A DNA stretch of 64,000 nt, from positions 70,639-134,638 of the forward strand of contig JACKDM010000004.1 of the NCBI GenBank assembly GCA_020633515.1, given 5' to 3'. The position numbers and the translations under genes were made by a program. The notes beneath the pieces were generated by a model. It made no database searches. It was not told the origin of the DNA and saw nothing but the letters and a program-made list of their open reading frames with translations. Below, one piece after another: positions 9,820 through 20,700 of the stretch. This DNA comes from Myxococcales bacterium. GTDB taxonomy: Bacteria; Myxococcota; Bradymonadia; UBA7976; UBA1532. Every line of letters begins with the position of its first letter. Position 1 is the stretch's first letter.

Positions 9820-11358
9820 TCAGTCCCGCAGCAGCGCTTCGATCTCGGTGACGGCGTCCTCGATGGAGATCCGCCGCTGGGCCATCGTATCCCGATCGCG
9901 GAGGGTGATTGTATCGTTCTCCAGCGTCTCGCCGTCGATCGTCAGGCACCAGGGCGTCCCGATCTCGTCGTGGCGGCGGTAGCGCTTCCCGATCGCGTGC
10001 TGCTCGTCGTACTTGGCGTTGATGCCGCGGCGGAAGAAGGCCTCGACGACCGCGCGCGCCTTCTCGGGCATGCCGTTCTTCTTGACGAGCGGGAGCACCG
10101 CGACCTTGACCGGCGCGAGCTGCGGGTGCAGGCGCATCACGACGCGGGTGTCGTCGCCGACGGTCTCCTCGTGGTAGGCGTCGAGCAGGTAGACGAGCAC
10201 GCCGCGGGTCGCGCCGGCGGCCGGCTCGATGACATAGGGCGTGAAGCGCTTGCGCTCGGTCGGGTCGAAGTACTCGAGCTTCGTGCCGCTGTGCTCGGCG
10301 TGCTTCTTGAGGTCGTAGTCGGTGCGGTTGGCGATGCCTTCGAGCTCACCCCAGCCCCAGGGGTAGAGGTACTCGATGTCGTAGCAGCCCTTGGCGTAGT
10401 GGGCGAGCTCGTCGGGCTCGTGCGGCCGCAGCCGGAAGCGCTCGGATTCGTTGGCGTAGCGCTTCCACCAGCCCATGCGCTCGGTGCACCAGTAGTCGAG
10501 CCAGTCGTTGTCGGTGCCGGGCTCGCAGAAGAACTCCATCTCCATCTGCTCGAACTCGCAGGAGCGGAAGATGAAGTGCTCGACGGTGATCTCGTTGCGG
10601 AACGACTTGCCCATCTGCGCGATGCCGAAGGGCACCTTGAGGGCCATCGACTGCTGCACGTTCTGGAACTGCACGAACATCGCCTGCGCGGTCTCGGGGC
10701 GCAGGTAGACGGCGCTCTCGCGGGTGATGCCGTCGAGCTTCGCGCGGAGCGCGGGCCCGGTGAGGCCGGCGAAGTCGCCGCTCTCGATCGCGGCGGCGAC
10801 GGCGCCGAGCGGGTCGATGGCGCCGAGGCTGGTGCGGAACATGAGGTTGAACTGCCGCTCGTCGCTGAGGTAGGGCGAGCGGCAGACGGGGCAGACATAA
10901 CCGCGGCTGCCGGCGATGGCGCCGTGCAGCTCGGCGCCGCGGCGCTCGAGCTCGACGCCGAACTGCGACGCGATGACCTCTTGCGCGGTCTTGGCGCGGG
11001 CCTTGTCGGCGAAGGTGAGCGTGACCGCCTCGCCCTCGGCGGCGCGCGGCGCCTTGTCGGCGCGGAAGCGCTCCTTGCAGACCTTGCAGTCGACGAGGGG
11101 GTCGCTGAACCCGGCGAGGTGCCCCGAGGCCTCCCAGACCCGCGGGTGCATGATGATCGAGGCGTCGAGCCCGACGACGTCCTCGCGGCTGTGCACCATG
11201 TCGCGCCACCAGCGGTTCATCAGGTTGCGCTTGAGCTCGACCCCGAGCGGGCCGTAGTCATAGGCGCTGCGCAGCCCGCCATAGATCTCGGACGACTGGA
11301 AGACGAACCCCCGTCGTTTGCACAGCGAGATCACCTTCTGCATCAGATCGGTCGACAT
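9820..11358 (-). CDS. glyS: Glycyl-tRNA synthetase, dimeric (alpha2) type
   Basis: 512 residues from the ATG at 11358 (MSTDLMQKVISLCKRRGF), preceded by AAGGAGGAGG. The longer open frame upstream lacks coding character. A class II aminoacyl-tRNA synthetase that charges tRNA-Gly in the cytosol. Visible landmarks are the N-terminal FVFQSSEIYGGLRSAYDYGPLG typical of eukaryote/archaeal-like GlyRS, and CKVCKERFRADKAPRAAEGE plus CPVCRSPYLSDER, Cys pairs that suggest a bound zinc. Motif 2 is FGIAQMGKSFRNEI, and the glycine-binding EFEQMEMEFFCEPG and motif 3 region GVLVYLLDAYHEE are also present. The C-terminal anticodon-binding domain runs from about residue 400, with LAPVKVAVLPLVKK. Length and motifs are normal. 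This is the alpha2 form, not the alpha2beta2 glyQ/glyS form. Confidence 0.95.
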   Translation of the reverse strand: MSTDLMQKVISLCKRRGFVFQSSEIYGGLRSAYDYGPLGVELKRNLMNRWWRDMVHSREDVVGLDASIIMHPRVWEASGHLAGFSDPLVDCKVCKERFRADKAPRAAEGEAVTLTFADKARAKTAQEVIASQFGVELERRGAELHGAIAGSRGYVCPVCRSPYLSDERQFNLMFRTSLGAIDPLGAVAAAIESGDFAGLTGPALRAKLDGITRESAVYLRPETAQAMFVQFQNVQQSMALKVPFGIAQMGKSFRNEITVEHFIFRSCEFEQMEMEFFCEPGTDNDWLDYWCTERMGWWKRYANESERFRLRPHEPDELAHYAKGCYDIEYLYPWGWGELEGIANRTDYDLKKHAEHSGTKLEYFDPTERKRFTPYVIEPAAGATRGVLVYLLDAYHEETVGDDTRVVMRLHPQLAPVKVAVLPLVKKNGMPEKARAVVEAFFRRGINAKYDEQHAIGKRYRRHDEIGTPWCLTIDGETLENDTITLRDRDTMAQRRISIEDAVTEIEALLRD

Positions 11359-11791
11359 CGGCCAGCCTCCTCCTTGCTCACGAAGGGCGGCATGGTACAG
11401 CCGGTTCCGCGTGCGGGCAAGGTGCAGCGTGGGCGGGCTGTCAGGGGGAGGCGGGGCGGGCGCGCGGGCGGGGCGGGGCGGGCGGCGATCGGCCGGCGCG
11501 GGCGGTCGAGGGGGCGGCGAGCGGTGACCGGCGCGATGGGTGATGGGCGGGGGTGGCATCGATGGCATATGTCTTCGGGATGGCATAGCGATGGCATCGC
11601 GCGCGGGCGGATGGCATCGCGCGGGCGCGGGGATGGCATCGTCCGGCTCTGCGAGCCGGGAAGCGGTTGGAGGCGGGCATTCGATCGGGCATGCTCGTTC
11701 GCGGCTGCGGATCGCGTGCGTGGATCGCGCGCTTCGGGGAGGAGGCGGCGGCGGGGGGAGCGAGGATGGCGGATCGAGAATGGGGGGAGCG
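11359..11791. promoter_or_regulatory. Divergent intergenic region between glyS and the PKS cluster
   Basis: No gene is supported in these 433 bp. It must hold the promoters for glyS (leftward) and PKS1 (rightward), but I cannot pick convincing -35/-10 boxes in such GC-rich DNA. The notable content is an array of GATGGCAT copies at 11553-11640, described separately. A G-rich ribosome-binding sequence (GGGGGAG) sits immediately before the PKS1 ATG at 11792. Confidence 0.5.
11553..11640. repeat. Array of GATGGCAT(C) near-palindromes
   Basis: Five copies of GATGGCAT begin at 11561, 11579, 11590, 11610 and 11632. One GTGGCATC at 11553 joins the first. The full 9-mer GATGGCATC reads GATG-S-CATC, a palindrome with a single G/C centre. 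Spacing is irregular (11-22 bp), so this is not a simple tandem repeat. The same word recurs in intergenic DNA at 49143-49167 and 50011-50085. Function unknown. Confidence 0.8.
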
Positions 11792-14700
11792 ATGAGCCGA
11801 GCGCAGGTGAGCCGGTCGGAGGGTGAGCGCGACGCGGGGGCGATCCGGCGGTGGCTGGTCGATCGGCTGGGCGCGGGGGCGGACGGGGAGGTGACGTTTC
11901 ACGGGCTGGGGCTCGATTCGCTGGGCACGACGGCGTTGTTCGCGGAGCTGTCGGCGTGGCTGGGGCGGCGGGTGGCGCCGACGTTGGCGTGGGATCATCC
12001 GACGCCGGCGCGGCTTGCGGCTTTTCTGGCGGGGGGCGAGGTGACGGCGACGGCGCCGGTGGCGGCGGCGGGGGCGGCGGGGGGGGCGGCGAGCGACGAG
12101 CCGATCGCGATCGTGGGGCTGGGGTGTCGGCTGCCGGGCGCCGGGTCGCCGGGGGCGCTGTGGGCGGCGCTGTGCGCGGGGCGGGATTGCACGGGGCCGG
12201 TGCCGGCGGGGCGGTGGGCGGCGTGGCAGGCGGCCTCGCCGAGCGGGGTGGAGCCGGTGGCGTGGGGCGGGTTTCTGGACGCGGTGGATGGCTTCGACGC
12301 GGGGTTCTTCGGGATCTCGCCGCGGGAGGCGTCGCAGGTCGATCCGCAGCAGCGGTTGATGCTGGAGCTGACGTGGGAGGCCTTCGAGGACGCGGGGGTG
12401 GATCCGGAGGGGTGGCGAGGGGCGCCGGTGGGGGTGTTCACCGGGCTGGTGTGGCGGGATTACGCGGACTTGCAGGCGGCGGTGGGGGCGTCGCACACGG
12501 CGCATACCTGCGTGGGGCACGCGGGCAGCATCGCGGCGAATCGGGTCTCGTATGTCTTCGGCTTCGAGGGGCCGAGCGTGGTGGTGGATACGGCGTGCTC
12601 GTCGGCGCTGGTGGCGGTTCATCTGGCGTGCGAGAGCCTGCGGCGGGGGGAGTCGCGGCTGGCGGTGGCGGGCGGGGTGCAGCTCAACCTGTCGCCGCGG
12701 CAGGCGTCGGCGGTGAGCGCGTTCGGGGCGCTGGCGGCGGATGGGCGGTGCAAGACGTTCTCGGCGGCGGCCGATGGCTACGGGCGGGGCGAGGGCGCGG
12801 GCGTGGTGCTGCTGGAGCCGTTGTCGGCGGCGCTGCGGGCGGGGCGGCGGGTGTATGGGGTGATCCGGGGGAGCGCGGTCAACAACGACGGGGCGAGCAA
12901 CGGGATCACGGCGCCGAATCCGGCGGCGCAGCGGCGGTTGCTGCGGGCGGCGTATGCGCGGGCGGGGGTCGATCCGGCCGCGGTGCATTACGTGGAGCTG
13001 CACGGGACGGGGACGCCGCTGGGGGATCCGCTGGAGGCGGGGGCGCTGGGCGCGGTGCTGGGGCGGGGGCGGTCGGGCGAGCGGGCGCTGCGGGTGGGGT
13101 CGGTGAAGTCGAACATCGGGCACCTGGAGGCGGCGGCGGGGGTGGCGGGGTTGATCAAGCTGGCGCTGGCGGTGTTCCACCGGGCGCTGCCGCCGAGCCT
13201 GCATGGGGAGCCGGCGAACCCGGAGATCGACTTCGCGGGGTGGGGGCTGCGGTTGCAGCAGGGGTTGGAGGCGTGGCCGGGGGACGGGGTGCCGGTGGGG
13301 GGGGTGAGCAGCTTCGGGTTCGGGGGCACGAACTGCCATGTGGTGGTGACGGGGGTGGAGGGGGCGCCGGCGGTGGAGGTGGTCGCGGAGGGTGAGGGTG
13401 AGGGCGCGGCGGTTGAGGGCGCGAGGGAGGCGTCGGTGGTGTTCGTGTTCGCGGGCGCGGGCACGCCGGCGCCGGCGCTGGGGCTGTTGCTCGCGAGCGA
13501 GCCGGCGTTTCGGGTGATGTTCGAGCGGTGCGACGCGGTGTATCGGGCGCTCGCGGGGTGGTCGCTGGTGGAGGTGGCGCTGGCGGGGGATGGGCGGCTC
13601 GCGGAGGGGCGGTATCAGTTGCCGGTCAACCTGGCGTTCGGGCTGGCGATGGCGGCGCGGTGGCGGGCAGTGGGGGTGGAGCCTTCGGCGGTGGTGGGCT
13701 ACAGCGTGGGGGAGTGGGCGGCGGCGTGCGTGGCGGGGGCGATCACGGTGGAGGAGGCGTTGGGGATCGCGCACGCCTACACCGAGGTGCAGGCGGCGGT
13801 GGCGGGGCGGGCGGCGATGGGGGTGGTGGGGCTGGCGGCCGATGTGATGCGGGCGCGGTTGGCGGATGTGGACGGGGTGTGGGTGGCGGCGGAGAACGGG
13901 CCGCGCTCGGCGGGGATCGGGGGGGAGCCGGCGGCGGTGGAGGCGGTGGTGGGGGCGCTCGCGGCGGAGGGGGTGTTTGCGCGGCGGGTGCGGATCGACT
14001 TCTTCGCGCATGTGCCGCCGGCGGCGGCGCTGGGGGCGGCGCTCGGGGCGCGGCTGGCGGGGCTGCGGGGGCGGCCGACGACGGTGCCGTTGTGGTCGAC
14101 GGTGCGGGGGGCGGTGGTGCCGGGGGAGGCGCTGGACGGGGCGTACTGGGGGGCGAATCTGGCCGAGCCGGTGATGTTCAGGGCGGCGGTGGCGGGGCTG
14201 CGGGCAGGGGGCGCGGTGGTGGCTGGATATGAACGCGCATCCGATCCATGGGCCGGCGATCGCGGAGGGGCTGCCGGGGACGAGGGGCGGTCGCGGCTGC
14301 TTGGCGAGCGCGGTGAACGGGCGGATCCGCGGGCACGCTGCGGGGTGCGAGGCGCGGCTGCGGGCGGCAGGCGTGCGGGTGGGGCCGGTGGAGCGGGCGG
14401 TGCCGGTGTTGTTGTCGGCGCACGATGAGGCGGCGCTGGGCGCGGGCGGCGGCGGTGGCGGGTGGAGGCGCCGGCGGTGGCGGTGGCGGGGGCGTTGGGG
14501 CGGCTGGCGGGGCTGCGGGTGCGGTGGGCGACGGTGGCGGGCGATCGAGGGGCGCTCGGGGCGCGGCTGGGGCGTTCGGGCGGGGCGAGGGGTCGCGGGC
14601 GGTGGCAGGGGCGCGGCCGGGGGTGGTGTTCGCGTTCACCGGGCAGGGCACGCAGTGGGCGGGCATGGCGCGTGATCTGCTGGCGCGGCCGGGGGCGTTC

Positions 14701-17700
14701 GGGCGGCGTTCTTTGCGTTCGCGGGGTTGGTGGCGGAGGCGGGGCTGGCGCTCGGGGCGTTGGTGGCGGATCCGCCGGTGGAGACGGCGGCGGTGCAGCC
14801 GTTGGTGGTGGCGGTTCAGCTCGGGATCGTGGCGGCGCTGGCCGAGGTGGGGGTGGAGCCGGCGGTGGTGCTGGGGCATAGCCTGGGGGAGCTGACGGCG
14901 GCGTGCGTGGCGGGGGCGATCGATCGGGGGGCGCTGGCGCGGTTGGTGGTGGCGCGGGGGCGGGTGATGGGGGCGCCGGAGGGCGCGGGGGCGATGCTGG
15001 CGGTGGATGGGGGCGAGGCGGAGGTGGGGGCGCTGCCGGCGGGGGTGGTGGTGGCGGCGCAGAACGGGCCGCGGGCGGTGGTGCTGGCGGGGGATCCGGG
15101 GGCGCTGGATGCGGTGGCGGCGGGGCTCTTGGCGCGGGGGATCGGGGCGGTGCGGCTGGCGGGCGATCGGGCGTTTCACAGCCCGCGGATGGCGGGGCCG
15201 GCGGCGGCGCTGCGGGCGGCCGTGGAGGGTCTGGTCTGGACGGCGCCGCGGGTGCCGGTGGTGTCGACGACGACGGGGGCGCTGCACGGGGCGTTCGGGG
15301 CGGATCACTGGGCGGAGAACGTGCGGCGGCCGGTGCGGTTCGCGGACGCGCTGGGGGCGGCGCTGGCGGTGGCGGGGCCGGCGCCGGTGGTGGTGGAGGT
15401 GGGGCCGCATCCGGCGTTGCTGCGGCATGTCGAGGCGGCGCTCGGGGGCGCGGGGCGGGCGGTGGCGAGCCTGCGGCGGGGGCGGAGCGGGGAGGCGGCG
15501 CTGGCGGAGGTGATGGGGGCGCTGTGGGTGGCGGGGGTGCCGCTTCGGATGGAGCGGGTGTTCCCGGAGGGGGCAGCGGTGGCGCTGCCGGGCTATCCGT
15601 GGCAGCGGCGGGGGTTCTGGTTCGCGCACGACGCGGGGGCGGCGCATCCGCTGATCGGGGCGGGGCGGCGGGTGGAGGGGGGGTGGCGCTTCGAGGCGGC
15701 GGTGGCGGCGGGGCGGCCGGCGTTGCTGGCGGATCACCGGTACGGGGGCGAGGTGGTGGTGGCGGGCGCGGTGCTGGTGAGCGCGGCGCTGGACGCGGCG
15801 GCGCGGGCGGGGGTGGAGGGCGCGGCGGTGGAGAACGTGACGTTCCATCGGGCGCTGACGCTGGGGGCGGGGAGACGCGGCGGCTGGTGCTGACGGTGGG
15901 GGGCGACGGGCGCTTCGAGGTGGCTTCGGTGGGTGAGGATGGGGTGGCACACGCGCACGCGGATGGTTCGGTGGTGGGCGGCTCGGCGGGGATGGACTGG
16001 GGGGGGCTGGAGGAGGCGCGGGCGCGGTGCGGGGAGGTGCTCGGTGGGGATGAATTCTACGCGGGGCTCGCGGGGAGCGGGATCGAGCTGGGGGCGCGGT
16101 TTCGGTGGCTGGAGGCGGCGTGGCGGGGCGAGGGGGAGCTGGTGGCGCGGCTGCGGGGGGTGGAGGCGGCGGATGGCGTGGGGCTGTATGGGGTGCCGCC
16201 GGGCTTGATCGATGGGTGCTTCCAGTTGGTGACGGCGCTGGCGGAGGCGGCGGGCGCGGGTGAGGCGCTGATGATGCTGGGGGTGGAGCGGCTGCGGTGG
16301 TGGGGGGTGCCGGCGGGGGCGGTGTGGTGCCATCTGCGGCGGCGGGCGCGCGGGGCGGGGCTGACGGTGGCGGACGCGTGGGTGTACGGGAGGACGGGCG
16401 CGCGGTGGCGGTGGTCGAGGGATCGCGGTGCGGCGGGCGGCGCTGGCGTCGATGCTGGGGCGGCCGGGGCGCGGGTGTTGGGGGTGGCGTGGGCGGTGGA
16501 TGAGGCGGGCGAGGCGGCGGCGCCGGGGGGCGGTGGCTGGTGCGGGGGCGGCGGCGCTGGCGGCGGCGATGCGGGCGGCGGGTCTGGCGGTGGTGGAGGC
16601 GGGCGCGGGGTCTGGCTGGCGGGGCCGTGGGATGGGGTGGTGGATGTGGGGGCGGCGGGGAGGCGGCGGCGGCGGTCGCGGACGCGATGGCGGGCGCGCA
16701 GGCGGTGATGGCGGCCGGCGGGCCGCTGACGGTGTGGCTGACGCGGGCGCGGTGGCGGTCGAGGCGGGCGACAGGATCGACGCGGGGGCGGCGGCGCGGT
16801 GGGGTGGCGCACACGGCGGCGCGGGAGCTGCCGGAGGCGGGTGGCGGCTGGTGGACGTGGGCGCGGCGCCGGATTGGGCGGCGGTGGTGGGGAGCTGTCG
16901 CGGCGCGATCCGGTGGTGGCGCTGCGGGGCGGGCGGCGGTGGCGGCCGGGTCGAGGCAGTGGCGCTGCCGGCGGCGGCGGCGGTGGAGGGCGCTGGCTGG
17001 TGACGGGCGGCCTCGGGGCGCTCAGGCTCGCGGTGGCGGAGCGGCTGGTGGCGGCGGGGGCGCGTGGTGGTGTTGATGGCTCGGAAGTGCGCCGGATGAG
17101 GCGGCGGCGGAGGTGATCGAGCGGCTGCGGGCAGGTGGAGCGTCGGTGGTGACGGTGGCGGGGGACGTGACGCGGGCCGAGGACGTGGCGGCGGCGTTGG
17201 CGGTGGAGGCGGCGGTGCCGCTGCGGGGGGTGCTTCACGCGGCGGGGCGCTCGCCGACGGGGTGCTGCTGCGGCAGGATCCGGCGTGGGCGGCACGAGCG
17301 ATGGCGCCGAAGCTGGGCGGGGCCGAGGTGCTCGACGCGGCGATGGGCGATTCGGCGGCGACGCTGGTGCTGTTCGGCTCGGTGGCGGGCGCGGTGGGGT
17401 CGCCGGGGCAGGCGGCGTATGCGGCGGCGAACGCGGCGCTGGCCGCGGTGGCGCGGCGGCGGCGGGCGGCCGGGCGGCGGGCGGTGTTGATCGACTGGGG
17501 CCGTGGGCGCGGGATGGCGGCGCGGGTGGTGGGGGCGCGGGCGCAGGACGCGCTGGGGCTCGACGCGCTCGATGCGGGGCGGCGCTGGATGCGCTGATGG
17601 GGGTGCTGGCGCTGGACGTGGAGCGGGTGGCGGTGGTGGCAGGGGCGGGTCGCTCGGGCCTTCGATCGGCTGGGGGCGTGGCGGGCGCGGCGGCGGCGCG

Positions 17701-20700
17701 GCGGCGACGGCAGGCGCGGCGGTGGCGGTGACAGGCTCGACGAGCGCGATGGGCACGGCGTCGGGGACTCGGCGGCCGCGGCCGACGCGGGCGCGCTGCG
17801 GGCGCGGGTGGTCGACGCGCTGCGGGCGGTGCTCGGGCTCGGCGCCGACGATCCGCTCGACCCCGATCGGCCGCTGCGCGAGCTCGGGCTCGACTCGCTG
17901 ATGGCGCTCGAGGTGCGCAAGCGGCTGGCGGCGGTGGTGGGGCGGGCGCTGCCGGCGACGCTGGTCTTCGACCACCCGACGGTCACCGCGCTGCTCGCCG
18001 CGCTCGCGCCAGCGGCGGCGGTGGCGCCGCGGCGGGCGCGGGTCGCGGCGGCGGGGGGCGAGGTCGCGATCGTGGGCATGGCGTGCCGGCTGCCGGGCGG
18101 GGTGCGCGACCCCGACGCGCTGTGGCGGCTGCTGGTCGAGGGGCGGGAGGGCATCGTCGAGGTGCCGCCCGATCGGTGGGATGTCGACGCGTGGTACGAC
18201 CCCGATCCCGAGGCGCCGGGCAAGATGGTGACGCGGCGGGGGGGCTTCATCGACGGGATCGATCGCTTCGACGCGGCCTTCTTCGGCATGGCGGCGGCCG
18301 AGGCGCGCTCGGTCGATCCGCAGCAGCGCATGTTGCTGGAGCTGACCTGGGAGGCGCTGGAGCGGGCGGGGATCCCGCCGAGCCGGCTGAGCGGCCGGCG
18401 GGTGGGGGTGTTCCTGGGCATGGCGGTGACGGAGTACGGGCAGCTCGAGCTGCACGCGGCCGATCCGCGGGGGATCACGCCGTGGTCGGGGCAGGGCGCG
18501 GTGCTGAGCATGGCGGCGGGGCGGATCGCCTACGTCTTCGGCTTCGAGGGGCCGGCGATGGTGGTCGATACGGCGTGCTCGTCGTCGCTGGTCGCGGCGC
18601 ACCTCGCGGCGCGGAGCCTGCGGCGGGGCGAGTGTGACCTGGCGGTCATCGCTGGCACGAACCTGATGCTCACGCCGCGGATGACCGTCTACTTCACGAA
18701 GATGCGGGCGCTGTCGCCGGATGGGCGCTCGAAGTCGTTCGCCGCGGACGCCGACGGCTACGGGCGCGCCGAGGGGCTCGGGGTGGTGATCGCGCAGCGG
18801 CTCGAAGACGCGCGCGCCGAGGGGCAGCGGGTGGTGGCGTGCATCCGGGGCACGGCGACGAACCAGGACGGGCGCTCGGTGGGGGTGACGGCGCCGCGGG
18901 GGCCGGCGCAGGTGCAGGTGATCCGCGACGCGCTCGACGACGCGGGGATCACGCCGGACGCGGTGGACTACGTCGAGGCGCACGGGACCGGGACGCCGCT
19001 CGGGGATCCGATCGAGCTGGGCGCGCTGGCCGAGGCGTACGGCGCGGGGCGGAGGGCGCCGCTGCGGGTGGGGTCGCTCAAGAGCAACATCGGCCACATG
19101 GAGGCGAGCGCGGGCATCGGCGGGCTGATCAAGCTGGCGCTGATGATCGAGCGGGGGCACATGCCGCGCACGCTGCACGTGCGGCGGCCGACGCCGCGGA
19201 TCGACTGGGAGACGGCGCCGCTGCGGCTGGTGACCGAGCCGGTGGAGTGGCCGGGGCCGCGGCGGATCGGGGGGGTGAGCAGCTTCGGGTTCAGCGGGAG
19301 CAACGCGCATATCGTGCTCGCCGCGCCGGAGCCGGTCGCGGCGCCAGTCGAGGCGGCGGGCGCGGGGCCGTGGATCCTGCCGCTGTCGGCGCGGGATCCG
19401 GCGGCGCTCGACGCGCTCGCGGCGGCGGTCGCCGAGCAGCTCGCGGCGGGCGCCGATCTGCGGGCGGTGGTGCGGACGGCGGCGCATCGGCGGGACCACC
19501 TGCCGCACCGGCTCGCGGTGGTGGCGGCCGACGCGGCGGAGGCGGTCGCGGGCTGCGGGCGCCGACGATCCAGGGGCACGCGGCGCCGGGGCGGCGGCGC
19601 CGGCGGTGGCGGCGACGGCGGGTCGCGCGCAGGGCGGTGGCGTGGGCCGAGGGCTGGGTGGCGGGCGCGGTGATCGACTGGGCGGCGGTGGTGCCGGCGG
19701 CGGGGCCGTGGGTGGCGCTGCCGAGCTATCCGTGGCAGGGGCGGCGCTACTGGGCGGCGCGGGCGGCGTCGCTGGCGCCGGTCTTCGACGATCGGCACGA
19801 CGAGGCGCCGGCGGCGCTGTACGGGCGCCGGCTGGCGTCGCCGCTGCCGGGCTGGCAGTTCGAGGCGCGGCACGCGGGCGGCTGGCTGCTCGACGAGCAC
19901 CGCCCGTTCGGCCGGCGGATCGTGGCGGGCGCGCAGCACCTGCTCGCGACGCTGGCGGCGGCGCGCGACGCGGGGCTCGCGGGCGGGCTGGTCGACGTCG
20001 ACTTCGTGCGGCCGCTGGCGGTGGCCGAGGGCGAGGCGGCGGTGGCGCACACGACGTTCACGCCCGCGGGCGGGGGCTACGCGGTGCAGGTCGCGAGCCG
20101 GGCGGGGGGCGCGCACGGCTGGCAGACCCACCTGCGCGCGAGCTGGGCCGCGGTCGAGGCGCCGCCGCTGCCGGCGTCGGCGGCGGTGATCGCGGCGAGC
20201 TGCGACGCGGCGCTCGACGCGGCGCCGTGGGTCGCCGATCCGGCGCTCGGGCCGCGCTTCCGCTGCCTCGTCGAGCTGCGCCGCGGCGCGGGCTGGGTCG
20301 TCGGTCGGCTCGCGGGCGCGGCCGACGGGCGCGTCGACGAGGCGCTGCACCCGGGCATGCTCGACTCGGCGTTCCGGGCGCTCAAGGCGCTGCCGGGCGC
20401 GGGGTTTCTGCCCGATGCGTCGCTGATCCCGCTCGGGGCGCGGCGGGTGGTCGCGGGGCCGGCGGCGGCGGCGCATCGGGGCGCGGCGCTGCTCTACGGG
20501 CGGCTGACGCCGGGCGGGGCGGCCGACGGGCGCACGCTCGAAGGTGATCTGTGGCTGTTCGACGAGGCGGGGGGGCTGCTGCTGGCGATCGAGCGGCTGA
20601 CGGCGCGGGTGGTCGACGGCGACGAGATGTTCGTCGCGCGGGTCGACCCCGCCGGTTTGTGCCTCGATCGGGGCTGGGCCGAGCTGCCGGCGGCGGCGGC

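Noticed and set aside
11441..18511. Minus-strand open frames of 850-925 codons opposite PKS1
   Set aside because: They lack domains, while the plus strand carries KS, AT, DH, KR and ACP motifs.
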